NCBI GenBank assembly: GCA_963716925.1
Contig: CAVQUX010000014.1
Span: 620,001 to 684,000, forward strand
Direction of reading: 5' to 3'
From: DAISKN01 sp963716925
GTDB taxonomy: Bacteria; Acidobacteriota; Vicinamibacteria; Marinacidobacterales; SMYC01
Length of the DNA stretch: 64,000 bases
The notes beneath the pieces were generated by a model. That model saw nothing but the letters and a program-made list of their open reading frames with translations. It had not been told where the DNA came from and did no database searches. Both the position numbers and the translations under genes were made by a program. The first letter of the stretch is position 1. Every line of letters begins with the position of its first letter. Positions 1 to 9,199 of the stretch are shown here, in pieces.

Positions 1-30
1 GCAAAGAAGGAATCCAATACAAGGGGGATT
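1..30. repeat. Partial copy of the cgcaaag-type dispersed repeat
   Basis: The first 27 or so bases (GCAAAGAAGGAATCCAATAC and onward) closely match the inner part of the right arm of the foldback element at 23476-23643. GCAAAGAAG and AATCCAATACAAG are shared exactly, with a small indel between them. The rest of this copy would lie to the left of the window. It ends about 40 bases before the GT2 glycosyltransferase gene. Confidence 0.5.
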
Positions 31-68
31 AGAAGCCGACTCTGGGTGCTGGCAGAGACGAAGGATCC

Positions 69-1136
69 ATGAAGGTCTCCGTCATAATCGTTCACTACGG
101 CGCCGCCGATCCGCTCGTTCGGTGCCTCTCGTCTCTCCGTGACGAGCTACCGGGTGAATCCGAGGTGCTCCTCGTCAACAACGACCACCCATCTGCACTG
201 CCGCCCGGGGTGGAGAAGGCGCTCCCCTCTCTGCAGATCGTGCAGCTCGAGACGAACGTCGGTTTCGCCGGCGGATGCAACGCCGGGATCGTGTCTTCGA
301 GCGGAGAGCTTCTGTTCTTTCTGAATAACGACGCCGTAGTAACCCAGGGCTCGCTCGAGGCTCTCCTATCGGCGGCGGACCGACTGCCGGATCATGACCT
401 CTTCCAGCCTTGCTTGATCTCGTTCGACGCCCCGGATTGCTTCGATTACTCGGGTGCAGCGGGAGGAATGCTGGACCGGTACGGCTATCCTTTCTGTCGA
501 GGACGCCTGTTCGACACGGTGGAGAGGAACGAGCACCAGTACGAGGACTCCGTCGAGATTTTCTGGGCATCGGGCGCGGCGATGCTCGTGCGCCGATCTC
601 TCTTTGATCTCATCGGCCATTTCGATGAGGATTTCTTTCTCTACATGGAGGAGATCGACCTCTGCTGGCGAGCGCACCTGGCGGGCCGACGTGCCGCGTT
701 CGTTCCCGGAGCGACGGTTCTCCATCGCGGCGCGGCCAATTTGCCGCGGAGCGGCTTCCGCCATCTATTCTTGAATCACCGCAACAACCTGTTGATGGTG
801 CTTCGAAACGCAGCGCCGGGAATCATCTGGCGCCGGCTCCTCCTCGAAGGAGCGTCGGGAGCGGGAGCGGCCTTGACGGGACGCTTCCGGCGAGCCGCGG
901 CCGTCGCCGCGGGGCTCCTGAACCTCGCGGTAAGGCCCGGATTCGTGGCCCGAAAACGTCTCCAGACCCGGCCGCATCGTCTCTCGGGAAGATCGAACGT
1001 TAATTCTATCGTCTATCCGCGGAGCGTGGCGCTCCAATACTTTGTCTTACGGAGGCGCAGGATGACGGATCTTCCTGCGTTTCGTCCGATACCGATCGTG
1101 GAGGCGCGAGGTGTTTCCTCAGCACGGACCGAGTAA
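69..1136 (+). CDS. GT2 family glycosyltransferase (rhamnosyltransferase-like)
   Basis: This 355-residue protein begins with the GT-A strand typical of family 2 glycosyltransferases (VSVIIVHYG, residues 3-11). It has an acidic metal/nucleotide-sugar site around FLNNDA (about residue 85) and the C-terminal signature GHFDEDFFLYMEEIDLCWR (about residues 182-200) seen in WbbL/rhamnosyltransferase-like enzymes. It should transfer a sugar from a nucleotide donor onto a growing glycan at the inner face of the membrane; donor and acceptor cannot be read from the sequence. A GAAGGA ribosome-binding site lies just before the ATG. The 3' end overlaps the following methyltransferase gene, which implies translational coupling and a shared role in surface polysaccharide synthesis. 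Confidence 0.85.
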   Translation: MKVSVIIVHYGAADPLVRCLSSLRDELPGESEVLLVNNDHPSALPPGVEKALPSLQIVQLETNVGFAGGCNAGIVSSSGELLFFLNNDAVVTQGSLEALLSAADRLPDHDLFQPCLISFDAPDCFDYSGAAGGMLDRYGYPFCRGRLFDTVERNEHQYEDSVEIFWASGAAMLVRRSLFDLIGHFDEDFFLYMEEIDLCWRAHLAGRRAAFVPGATVLHRGAANLPRSGFRHLFLNHRNNLLMVLRNAAPGIIWRRLLLEGASGAGAALTGRFRRAAAVAAGLLNLAVRPGFVARKRLQTRPHRLSGRSNVNSIVYPRSVALQYFVLRRRRMTDLPAFRPIPIVEARGVSSARTE

Positions 1137-1881
1137 ACGGCCGGAACGCCATAGCGCTGCCAACATGGAGATCTGGGCGAGGGGTCCGGCCGATGTCGAG
1201 GACGCGCGCACTGCTCCGATCCTCAGACTGCTTCCGACCCGCTCCAACCGATATCTGGACGTAGGGTGCTCGGGTGGAGCGATGACACTCCGGTACGGGA
1301 ATGCCGTCGGTGCCGCCGAAGTTCACGGGATTGACATCTCGAGGACGGAGGAAGCCAGAGCCCGCGGTATCGACGCGACCGGCTTGGACCTGAACGCCGG
1401 AGAGCCTTTCCCTTATGCTGACCGCTACTTCGACCTAGTGACCTGTCTCGAGACACTCGAGCACCTGGTAGACCCGGAACACGTTCTCGTCGAGGCGTTC
1501 CGCGTCCTTCGTCCCGGCGGCTGTCTGATCGTGGACGTCCCTCGACTCGATTCCTGGACCACAATCGGCCTCCTGTTCCTCGGCTTTCAGCCTGCCGGCG
1601 TCGAGTGCTCCATTCGAAGGCGCTACGGCGCCCTCAATCGAGATAGCGTTCTCACCGGACACGTCTCGTACTTCACCCGGCGGGCGCTGAGGGAGATGAT
1701 GCGGAGCGTGGGCTTCCAGCTCGACTCGGAGGCGGCCGCGAGCATGGGACGGGGATATTTAGCCGATCGACGGCAGCGAGGAATCCGAATCGGAGTGCTC
1801 GAGAGGATCGTCGTCCGCATCCAGCGCTGGATGCCGTTTCGCAAGGATTTCATCATCGTGCGCGGCATTCGTCCGACGTAA
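1111..1881 (+). CDS. Class I SAM-dependent methyltransferase
   Basis: The 256-residue product has the Rossmann-fold methyltransferase motifs in order: motif I YLDVGCSGG (about residues 48-56), an acidic ribose-binding residue in HGIDIS, the CLETLEHLVDP segment and FRVLRPGG, which place it in the Methyltransf_11/23 group. It probably methylates a sugar or lipid-linked glycan, given its coupling to the GT2 gene upstream. The start used is GTG at 1111, preceded by GGAGG at 1100-1104 with six bases of spacing. An in-frame ATG at 1165 is an alternative start that would avoid the 26-base overlap. The substrate is unknown. Confidence 0.8.
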   Translation: MFPQHGPSKRPERHSAANMEIWARGPADVEDARTAPILRLLPTRSNRYLDVGCSGGAMTLRYGNAVGAAEVHGIDISRTEEARARGIDATGLDLNAGEPFPYADRYFDLVTCLETLEHLVDPEHVLVEAFRVLRPGGCLIVDVPRLDSWTTIGLLFLGFQPAGVECSIRRRYGALNRDSVLTGHVSYFTRRALREMMRSVGFQLDSEAAASMGRGYLADRRQRGIRIGVLERIVVRIQRWMPFRKDFIIVRGIRPT

Positions 1882-2133
1882 ATAAGCTCTTCGCAGTCCC
1901 CTCGAAACGAGCACCTTCCCGCGCTGCCGTGGGCCGAAGATTGGCTTCCGCGCAGCTTGGGTCTCGGTCGGACCTTGGGGGGCAAAGACTTTGATGGCGA
2001 TGAAGCTTTCGATGCCCTTCTCGCGGCGAGGACTCTGGCGGAAGGCGATGCGTCGCGGCTCAGGGAGGTAGCGATCGTCCTCGACGAGCTGGACCGTCCG
2101 GCGGAGGCTTTGCGTGCCTGGCTATCGTCGCGA

Positions 2134-4476
2134 TCACGGCTGCACCGTCCTTCGGAAATACCTCGTAAGGCGCAAGCGCCGGGACTCGGTCCCGAGGCGC
2201 GCACCTGCCGGCCGGGTCGGCAGCAAATCGATCGCTTTGTGGCGGTAGCCGTTGTGCTCGACCACGAACAGGAGGCCGCGCTCGATCGCATGCGCCAGCG
2301 TGCCGTCGGTCTGGCCCCTCTCTTCCGGAAACTCTTCCATCGAGAAATCGAAATCGATCAGCGTCGAAAGGGCCTTCGGTCGAAACCAGAACATGGAGCC
2401 GGCAGGGAATATGCAAGGCGACGAGGGGTCGAAATCGATGTTGAGCCACGAAAACAAGTCGCTCATCGGGCCGCGATTGTTCCCCCAGGAGATCGACGAC
2501 CGAATCTCCGGGAGATAGGTGGGATAGAGGAGCCCCAGCTCCGGATCCCGATCGAACTCAGAGACGATCTCGCGAACCTGGGCGTCACTCCCGAGGAGCC
2601 GGTCGAGGAGGAAGCCGCGCCAGCCGGCCAGATTCGGGGCATGAGGGCTCTTCTTCGAGTGCACCTTACATACGAGATCGTAGTCGTAGTACCGCGACGT
2701 GAATTTCGTCAGGAAAGGACCGATGTCCCGCGCCCGGTTCTCGACCTCGACCACGTTCACGGATACGTGGGGGAAATGATGGTTGAAGTACGAGAAGACC
2801 TGCGGGTAGATTCCCTCGGTCGCGGTGACGTAGAGATCGAAGGGAAACGGGACGTTCGAAATGTACTCCGCGAGCTCGTCGACCAGATCCCAGTAGAACA
2901 GGTGGAGCACCACCGCGATTCGCGGAATGATCTCGTCGCATTGGGAGACGGCGCGCCGAGTGGCGTTGAGGTACGCGTAGCCGCACTCGCTGTCGGGCTC
3001 CAGGTACACTCCCTCGGCCCATTCGTTCCAGGCGTTGATGAACACCAGGCGCTCTTCCGGTTCCCGGGACTTCGCCTGCCGGCACAGGCGGCTCAGCCAT
3101 CGTTCGTAGCGGGCGGGCGTGCAGTTGATGAAGATGGTGGGCGCCCCTTCGGGTCTTCGCGGGCTGTTGTCCCAGGCCATGGTGGCGGCGCGAAAGATCC
3201 TGGGGTGCTGATCTCGAGCGGTGCTGCCCATCACCATTTCGTTGTAGTCGTGCATTCCGCCGTCGAAGAACGGCGACAGTCCGTGAACGTCGCGAATCCC
3301 GTTGAACGCCGGGCTCGAAAGGACGTGAGGGGGGAACTCGACTCCGGCGTCGGCTCCATACACCTGAGGATCGTGCTCGGTGAACTGGGCACTCACGACG
3401 AAGATGTCCCCGATCCCCTGGTCCAGGCAGTACTGCCTCCATCTGGCGATGCTGGCTTTGCGGTCGGGGAGGGCGTCGAGACGATAAACCATCAGGAGTG
3501 GTTTGCCGTGGACCCGGATGTAGCGCTTGTCGGAAAAGTACCGGGACAGGTCGGCGATGAAGTCGAGATCGTCCCGTTCCGAGTACTCCTGAGCGATCAG
3601 GACCTCGTTCTCGGCGCCGTCCCAGGCCCGGGTCCAGTTCTCGTTCGCCCAGCAGAGACAGTAGTCGAGCTCGATTTCGGGATTTCTGTGAATCAGCGAA
3701 AGCGGCCCGTCGAGGAGCCGCTTTCCCTTGAACCAGTAGTAGTAGATACAGACTCCCTCGAGACCCGCCGCGCGGATCAACGACGCCTGTCGTTCGATCG
3801 TTTCTCGAGCGGTCAAGTCGTAGTAGCCGAGATCCGTCGGGATGCGCGGTTGCGCATGGTTGGTGAATAGAGGGGGCGCCTTCCGCACGTTGTGCCAATC
3901 GGTGAAGCCCTCCCCCCACCATGCATCGTTCTCGGGGATTGGATGGTACTGAGGCAGGTAGAAGGCGAGGGCACGCACCTCGGATGGGCGGGCGCTTTCC
4001 ATGGGTGCGGGCTCGTTCGCCACGAAGCGGGTGGCGTAGATCTGATTCGCGGGAAAGAGTCGACTCAAGGGAGGAGCGGGCGCATGAGCCTCGCGTTCCT
4101 TGTCGTGGAGGAAGAACGACCGTTCGGCGGAGAGGAAGTGGCGAATGCGGCGGACCACGCGTCCGGCGGCGCGCAGCGGAGCGGTGAAGCGCCAGGACCG
4201 GCTGTTCGCGAACACCCGGACTTGCTCGCGCAGGGCGTCCGCCACCTGGGCCTCTTCCTGGAACTTGCTCACGCGGAGGCCGTGGAGTTTCAGCTCCTCT
4301 CTCAGGGAGCTCATTTGCTGCTCGCGGCGGCGAAGGGTCGCCGAAAGAAGCGCGATCCGCTCTTCACATTCGCGGAGCAACCCGGAGAGCTCACCAATGC
4401 GCTCGTCTCGAGCGTCCAACTCTCGCGGGAGCTCGTCGAGAGAATCCGCCTCCGCAGGCCGTCGTTCCTCGCGCAC
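2134..4476 (-). CDS. GH99-like (WbsX) and rhamnan-synthesis F (RgpF) domain fusion protein
   Basis: A 780-residue protein with three visible parts. Residues 1-110 are a charged coiled coil ending in NSRSWRFTAPLRAAGR, a linker often found before glycan-synthesis domains. Residues about 165-500 match the WbsX/GH99-like family (AFYLPQYHPIPENDAWWGEG, YYYWFKGKRLL, WANENWTRAWDG and, near the end, NAWNEWAEG). Residues about 515-760 match rhamnan synthesis protein F (ARDIGPFL, CKVHSKKSPH, FPAGSMFWF). Such fusions occur in O-antigen and exopolysaccharide clusters. The exact reaction of either domain is not well established. The start is GTG at 4476, the first available start after an in-frame stop near 4632, and it has no clear ribosome-binding site, so the true N terminus is uncertain. 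It is convergent with the GT2/methyltransferase pair. Confidence 0.8.
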   Translation of the reverse strand: MREERRPAEADSLDELPRELDARDERIGELSGLLRECEERIALLSATLRRREQQMSSLREELKLHGLRVSKFQEEAQVADALREQVRVFANSRSWRFTAPLRAAGRVVRRIRHFLSAERSFFLHDKEREAHAPAPPLSRLFPANQIYATRFVANEPAPMESARPSEVRALAFYLPQYHPIPENDAWWGEGFTDWHNVRKAPPLFTNHAQPRIPTDLGYYDLTARETIERQASLIRAAGLEGVCIYYYWFKGKRLLDGPLSLIHRNPEIELDYCLCWANENWTRAWDGAENEVLIAQEYSERDDLDFIADLSRYFSDKRYIRVHGKPLLMVYRLDALPDRKASIARWRQYCLDQGIGDIFVVSAQFTEHDPQVYGADAGVEFPPHVLSSPAFNGIRDVHGLSPFFDGGMHDYNEMVMGSTARDQHPRIFRAATMAWDNSPRRPEGAPTIFINCTPARYERWLSRLCRQAKSREPEERLVFINAWNEWAEGVYLEPDSECGYAYLNATRRAVSQCDEIIPRIAVVLHLFYWDLVDELAEYISNVPFPFDLYVTATEGIYPQVFSYFNHHFPHVSVNVVEVENRARDIGPFLTKFTSRYYDYDLVCKVHSKKSPHAPNLAGWRGFLLDRLLGSDAQVREIVSEFDRDPELGLLYPTYLPEIRSSISWGNNRGPMSDLFSWLNIDFDPSSPCIFPAGSMFWFRPKALSTLIDFDFSMEEFPEERGQTDGTLAHAIERGLLFVVEHNGYRHKAIDLLPTRPAGARLGTESRRLRLTRYFRRTVQP

Positions 4477-4959
4477 GCCATCGGCTGTCGCGAGCTCGCC
4501 CTGCGGGCGATCCGCGAACGCGCCGGTCGAGGCAGAGAGGCCGCTGGTTCGGGGGTCGCGGGAATTCTTGCCCTGGGCGAGCCGGCCGCGCGAGGCGATC
4601 CCCGTTCCCCGACAGTCGTTGCACGTGTTTCAAAGCCGACTCACCAGTGACCTCGGGTAGGAATCGTTTTCACCCCTTCCGTCGTGCGGTTCGAGGCGCG
4701 AACATCCCCCGTTCTCGAGGCAGGTCCCTCGAGCAGGTCCCTGGATTCTCACCTTAGCGTCCAAGGATAGAAGAAATCCTCCTCGGACGGCAAGCGGGGG
4801 GAGAGAAAGCGCCGAGCTCCTCGGGAGTCCGGCGACCCGCGTCCTCTTGGAGCAAGAAGCGCGCGGAGCTGAGTCTGGAGATGTTTCGCGCCGAACGCTC
4901 AGAAGCGATCTCGATCGAGACGAGATCGCTGCGGCGCCACGGCTCAGGTGTGATAGAGC
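4477..4959. other. Intergenic stretch without a convincing gene
   Basis: About 480 bases between the GH99/RgpF gene and the lipoprotein gene, both on the minus strand. I found no recognisable protein, RNA or repeat. It should contain the promoter of the GH99/RgpF gene, but I could not pick out a good -35/-10 pair. One 69-codon frame inside it is discussed among the rejected items. Confidence 0.5.
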
Positions 4960-5475
4960 TCAAGGAACTCGTCGCGCCGACCAGCTGCCGCTCGCGGGAC
5001 CGCAGACGCCGAGGTTGTCCGAGTACTTATCGGTGATACTGTTGACGAAACCCCCGTTCGCGACCTCTCCGTTCGTGAATCTCCCCGAGACGGTGAGCGT
5101 GCCGGTGTAGTACTTGTTCGGCTCGTCGCGCCGCCAGATGGCGGTACCGGAAAACGAGTCCCCTCGGACCTCGGTGTCGTATCCCGTGAGCTCCAGGACG
5201 AGACGTCCGCCGGAGCAATCGTGATGGATCGTAAGCGTTCCTTGGACGACGTTGGCGTGGTAGAGAGGGTTTCCCAAGGCCTCCTGGGTCCGAACGTCGA
5301 AGCGAATCGGACGCCCCTGCTCCGTAATGCCGTCCCAACGGCCTCCGATCTCGTATTGTGTTTGCCCTATGGCCGGGACCGTCGGGGATGCCGGCGGGGG
5401 ATCGTTGAGCTCGGTGCAGGACCCGGACAGCGTCAAAGCCAGGACCCCGGAAGCAAGAATCCTCGAGGGGGTCAC
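4960..5475 (-). CDS. Small predicted lipoprotein of unknown function
   Basis: A 171-residue protein with a short hydrophobic leader and a lipobox (LSGSC, Cys at about residue 20), so it should be lipidated and face the periplasm. After a proline-rich linker the mature part looks all-beta (alternating short strands such as GTLTIHHDCSGGRLVLELTG and GTLTVSGRF), with two further cysteines that could pair. I recognise no family. The GTG start has GGAG a few bases upstream. It lies about 100 bases downstream of purF on the same strand and could be read through from the purine operon, but nothing ties it to purine metabolism. Confidence 0.65.
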   Translation of the reverse strand: MTPSRILASGVLALTLSGSCTELNDPPPASPTVPAIGQTQYEIGGRWDGITEQGRPIRFDVRTQEALGNPLYHANVVQGTLTIHHDCSGGRLVLELTGYDTEVRGDSFSGTAIWRRDEPNKYYTGTLTVSGRFTNGEVANGGFVNSITDKYSDNLGVCGPASGSWSARRVP

Positions 5476-5579
5476 GTCGTCTCCATCTCCAAGCCCTAGT
5501 GTATCTACAGTCTACACGCTTAGTCTCTTCCTTACCAAGGAGCCCTTTTCTGCTCGGTGTGTGACTCGAGAAACCGGAG

Positions 5580-6986
5580 CTATTCCCTCACCTTCTCGAA
5601 TAACTTGAGCTGGTCTCGCCCCTCCTCCGGGAGGGGCACGGGGTAGTTGCCGGAGAAGCAGGCAGAGCAGTAGCGGTTTCGATCCTCCGCTACCGCGGAG
5701 AGAAGTCCCTCCTGCGAGAGGTAGCCCACCGAATCCGCGCCGACGAACTTCGTGATCTCCGCGATGCTGTGGGTGGCGGCGATGAGCTCCTCGCGCTTCG
5801 GGGTGTCGATGCCGTAGTGGCAGGGGCCGGTGGTCGGAGGAGACGATATGCGGAGGTGGATCTCTTTCGCTCCCGCGTGGCGCACCATGCCCACGATCTT
5901 GCGGCTAGTCGTCCCCCGCACGATGGAGTCGTCGATGAGAACGATGCGGCGTCCCTCGATGACCGAGCGCACGGGGTTCAGCTTCACCTTCACCCCGAAA
6001 TGCCGGATCGACTGCCGGGGCTCGATGAAGGTTCTTCCAACGTAGTGGTTGCGGATGAGGCCAAACTCGATGGGAAGCCCCGACTCCTGGGAGTAGCCGA
6101 CGGCGGCAACCGTTCCCGAGTCCGGCACGGGAACCACCACGTCGGCGTCCGCCGGGGCCTCGCGCGCCAGCTGTCTTCCGAGGGCAAGGCGCGTCTGATG
6201 GACGTCCCTTCCGAACACCCTGCTGTCCGGCCGGGCGAAGTAGACGTGCTCGAAGATGCAGTGAGCGGGCTGCACCTCCGCGAAAGGCCGCATCGAGCGA
6301 AGCCCGTTCTTGTCGATGACCACCATCTCCCCCGGCTCGACCTCGCGCACGTACTCGGCGTCGATGAGGTCGAGGGCGCAGGTTTCCGAGCAGAGGACGT
6401 GGTTCTCGCCGAGCCTTCCGATCACCAGGGGGCGAAAGCCTCTCGGGTCGCGCACGCCGTAGAGCGCGTCCTCCGTCAGGAACAGGAGCGAGAAAGCCCC
6501 TTCGATCCGGCGAATCGCGTCGAAGATGGCGTCGACGCGGTCCTTCTGGGTCGATCGCGCGTAGAGATGGAGGACGACCTCGGTGTCGCTGGTGGTGCGG
6601 AAGATCGAGCCTCCCTCGACGAGCTCGTGCCGGAGGAGGTGGGCGTTCACCAGGTTCCCGTTGTGGCAGACGGCGATCTCGCCGAACTTGCACTCGATGG
6701 CGAGCGGCTGGATGTTCTCGTCGGTGTTTTCGCCCGCGGTCGAGTAGCGGGTGTGGCCAATGGCGTTCGGGCCACCGAGCTTCTCGAGAGAGTCGGCATC
6801 GAACACGTCGGCGACGTAGCCCCGTGCCTTGCGGGTCCGGAATCCCTTCCCGCGTCCCGAGGTCACGATGCCCGCGGCCTCCTGGCCCCGGTGCTGCTGG
6901 GCGTAGAGGCCGAGGTAGGTGACCCCCGCGGCTTCGGGATGCCCGAAGATCCCGAAGACCGCGCACTCGTCCTTGAAGCCGCTCAT
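5580..6986 (-). CDS. purF: Amidophosphoribosyltransferase
   Basis: PurF makes 5-phosphoribosylamine from PRPP and glutamine, the committed step of de novo purine synthesis. Starting at the ATG at 6986 gives MSGFKDE-C, so Cys8 becomes the N-terminal nucleophile once a seven-residue propeptide is removed. A start ten codons upstream is possible but would lengthen that propeptide. The PRPP loop VLIDDSIVRGTTS is intact. Four cysteines in the expected places (AHCIFEH, GPCHYG and CSAC near the C terminus) indicate the Bacillus-type enzyme with a [4Fe-4S] cluster. At 468 residues the length is normal. The ATG overlaps the purL stop (ATGA), so it is the last purine gene of the operon. Confidence 0.96.
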   Translation of the reverse strand: MSGFKDECAVFGIFGHPEAAGVTYLGLYAQQHRGQEAAGIVTSGRGKGFRTRKARGYVADVFDADSLEKLGGPNAIGHTRYSTAGENTDENIQPLAIECKFGEIAVCHNGNLVNAHLLRHELVEGGSIFRTTSDTEVVLHLYARSTQKDRVDAIFDAIRRIEGAFSLLFLTEDALYGVRDPRGFRPLVIGRLGENHVLCSETCALDLIDAEYVREVEPGEMVVIDKNGLRSMRPFAEVQPAHCIFEHVYFARPDSRVFGRDVHQTRLALGRQLAREAPADADVVVPVPDSGTVAAVGYSQESGLPIEFGLIRNHYVGRTFIEPRQSIRHFGVKVKLNPVRSVIEGRRIVLIDDSIVRGTTSRKIVGMVRHAGAKEIHLRISSPPTTGPCHYGIDTPKREELIAATHSIAEITKFVGADSVGYLSQEGLLSAVAEDRNRYCSACFSGNYPVPLPEEGRDQLKLFEKVRE

Positions 6987-9199
6987 GGGTTCAGCCCTCT
7001 TTCGATCGCGGTCCACCAGGCTTCTCGAAGAGAAGCTACGGTTCTCGAGATGGTCCTCTCTCCGTTCACGCGGACCTCGAGATGGTCGCCCCCGGTGACG
7101 CCGAGACGGGAAAGGGGAACGCCGGCGTCGTCGGCGAGCCGCTCGAGCTCCTCCGCATCACTCGGCGCGACACTCACCAGTATCCTGCTCTGGGTCTCGG
7201 AGAACAAGACCGCCTCCGCGCGCCTGCGGGTGTCGAGTGCGACCGAGGCGCCCATCGTCTCTCCCAGCGGCCCGAAGAGACTCTCGGCGAGAGCGACCCC
7301 AAGCCCCCCGTCGCTGAGGTCGTGTGCCGACCGCAGAAGGCCGGACGCCCCAGCCCGGCGAACGAGGTCCTGGACCGCCCCCTCCACGTCGAGATCGAGC
7401 CTCGGGGGTTTTCCGTCGACGCGGCCGTGGACGACCTTCAGGTACTCGCTTCCCCCGATCTCCTCGGACGTCGCGCCCAGGAGAAAGAGGAGGTCGCCCT
7501 TTCCCTTGAAGTGATGCGTGACCCGGAGCCTGCGATCCTCGAGAACTCCGACGAGGCCCACGACCGGAGTCGGGAAGATCCCCTCGCCCTCGGTCTCGTT
7601 GTAGAAGCTCACGTTCCCGCCGGTGATGGGGACCTGAAAATGCTCGCAAGCAGCCTTCATCCCGTCGATCACGCTCGAGAACTGCCACATCGTCTCGGGC
7701 TTCTCCGGGTTTCCGAAGTTGAGGCAGTTGGTGGCGCCGATGGGAGAAGCCCCGACGGCGGCGAGGTTCCGGCATCCCTCGGCGACCGCCAGGGCCCCGC
7801 CGAGATACGGGTCGAGGTACGAATAGCGACCGTTTCCGTCGAGGCACATGGCGAGCGCCATGGGAGTGCCCTTGATGCGGACCACTCCTGCGTCGCCTCC
7901 CGGTAGGACGATGGTGTTGCTCCGCACCATGTGGTCGTACTGCTCGAAGATCCAGTGCTTGCTCGCGACCCCGTGGCTTTCGAGCATCGCCGCGAGAGTC
8001 GCGTCGAGGTCCTTCGGCTCCTCGACGTCGTCGACGCGCACGTCCTCGATGCGTTCGAGATACGAAGGCCGCGCCATGGGCCGCTCGTACACCGGTCCCT
8101 CGTCGGCGAGGGCGCGGGCGGGAACCTCGGCGACCACCCGTCCGCGCGAGAAGACGCGCAGCCGGCCGTCGGTCGTGACCGAGCCTATGGCGCTCGCGTC
8201 GAGGTCCCACTTCTGGAAGATCTTCTCGACCTCGGCCTCCCGCCCCGCGCGGGCGACGAGAAGCATGCGCTCCTGCGATTCCGACAGAAGGATCTCGTAG
8301 GGCGTCATCCCGCGCTCGCGCTGCGGCACCTTGTCGAGATCGATCTCGATCCCCGTTCGCCCGCGGGCACCCATCTCCGAGCAGGCGCAGGTGAGCCCCG
8401 CCGCTCCCATGTCCTGGATGGCGACGAGAGCATCGGTCGCCATGAGCTCGAGGCAGGCCTCGAGGAGGAGCTTCTCCAGGAAGGGATCGCCGACCTGAAC
8501 CGTGGGACGCTTCTCCTCGGCCGCCTCGTCGAACTCGGCGGAGGCCATCGTCGCCCCGTGGATTCCGTCCTTCCCCGTCTTCGCGCCCACGTAGAACACG
8601 GGGTTTCCTTCGCCCTCGGCGCGCGCGAGGAAGATGCGGTCCTTGGGAGCGATGCCGAGGCAGAACGCGTTCACCAGAGGGTTCAGGCTGTAGCAATCCT
8701 CGAAGCTGACCTCGCCTCCGACGGTGGGGATCCCCATGCTGTTGCCGTAGCTCGCGATGCCGGCGGCGACTCCCGTGAGGATCGAGCGGTTCTTCTGGAT
8801 GGAAAGCGGCCCGAATCGGAGCGAGTTCATGAGTGCTACCGGGCGCGCGCCCATGGTGAAGATGTCGCGGATGATGCCGCCGACTCCGGTCGCCGCCCCC
8901 TGGAAGGGCTCGATGAAGGACGGGTGGTTGTGGGATTCGACCTTGAAGACCGCGGCGAGGCCGTGGCCGATGTCGACGACGCCCGCGTTCTCTCCCGGGC
9001 CCTGGAGCACGCGAGGCCCTCGGGTCGGAAGCCTCTTGAGATGAACGCGCGAGCTCTTGTAGCTGCAGTGCTCGGACCACATCACCGAGAACATCCCGAG
9101 CTCGTTCTCGTTCGGCTCGCGCCCGAGCTTCTCCACGATGCGGTCGTACTCCTCCCGCGTGAGGTTGTGGGCCTTGAGGGCTTCTTCGAGCTCAGGCAT
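6983..9199 (-). CDS. purL: Phosphoribosylformylglycinamidine synthase subunit PurL
   Basis: The 738-residue protein is the small type of PurL, which works in a complex with PurS and the glutaminase PurQ to convert FGAR to FGAM using ATP and glutamine-derived ammonia. It carries the N-terminal MWSEHCSYKSS motif with the catalytic histidine, the VESHNHPS and PFQGAATGVGG stretches and a second AIRS-like half (SDGGLGVALAES near residue 655). The start at 9199 overlaps the end of purQ by eight bases, and the stop overlaps the purF start by four, so all three genes should be translated together. Confidence 0.96.
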   Translation of the reverse strand: MPELEEALKAHNLTREEYDRIVEKLGREPNENELGMFSVMWSEHCSYKSSRVHLKRLPTRGPRVLQGPGENAGVVDIGHGLAAVFKVESHNHPSFIEPFQGAATGVGGIIRDIFTMGARPVALMNSLRFGPLSIQKNRSILTGVAAGIASYGNSMGIPTVGGEVSFEDCYSLNPLVNAFCLGIAPKDRIFLARAEGEGNPVFYVGAKTGKDGIHGATMASAEFDEAAEEKRPTVQVGDPFLEKLLLEACLELMATDALVAIQDMGAAGLTCACSEMGARGRTGIEIDLDKVPQRERGMTPYEILLSESQERMLLVARAGREAEVEKIFQKWDLDASAIGSVTTDGRLRVFSRGRVVAEVPARALADEGPVYERPMARPSYLERIEDVRVDDVEEPKDLDATLAAMLESHGVASKHWIFEQYDHMVRSNTIVLPGGDAGVVRIKGTPMALAMCLDGNGRYSYLDPYLGGALAVAEGCRNLAAVGASPIGATNCLNFGNPEKPETMWQFSSVIDGMKAACEHFQVPITGGNVSFYNETEGEGIFPTPVVGLVGVLEDRRLRVTHHFKGKGDLLFLLGATSEEIGGSEYLKVVHGRVDGKPPRLDLDVEGAVQDLVRRAGASGLLRSAHDLSDGGLGVALAESLFGPLGETMGASVALDTRRRAEAVLFSETQSRILVSVAPSDAEELERLADDAGVPLSRLGVTGGDHLEVRVNGERTISRTVASLREAWWTAIERGLNP

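Noticed and set aside
1957..3870. Long open frame on the plus strand opposite the GH99/RgpF gene
   Set aside because: It has no recognisable motifs and is the mirror of a real gene on the other strand. GC-rich codon use commonly leaves the antisense frame open.
4754..4963. 69-codon frame coupled by TTGA to the end of the lipoprotein gene
   Set aside because: The start would be a TTG with no ribosome-binding site, composition is Arg/Ser-rich without motif, and no homologue was recognised. Coupling by overlap alone is not enough.
5769..7514. Long open plus-strand frame opposite purF and the end of purL
   Set aside because: It is a shadow of two conserved purine genes, with repetitive Arg/Val/Asp composition and no family signature.
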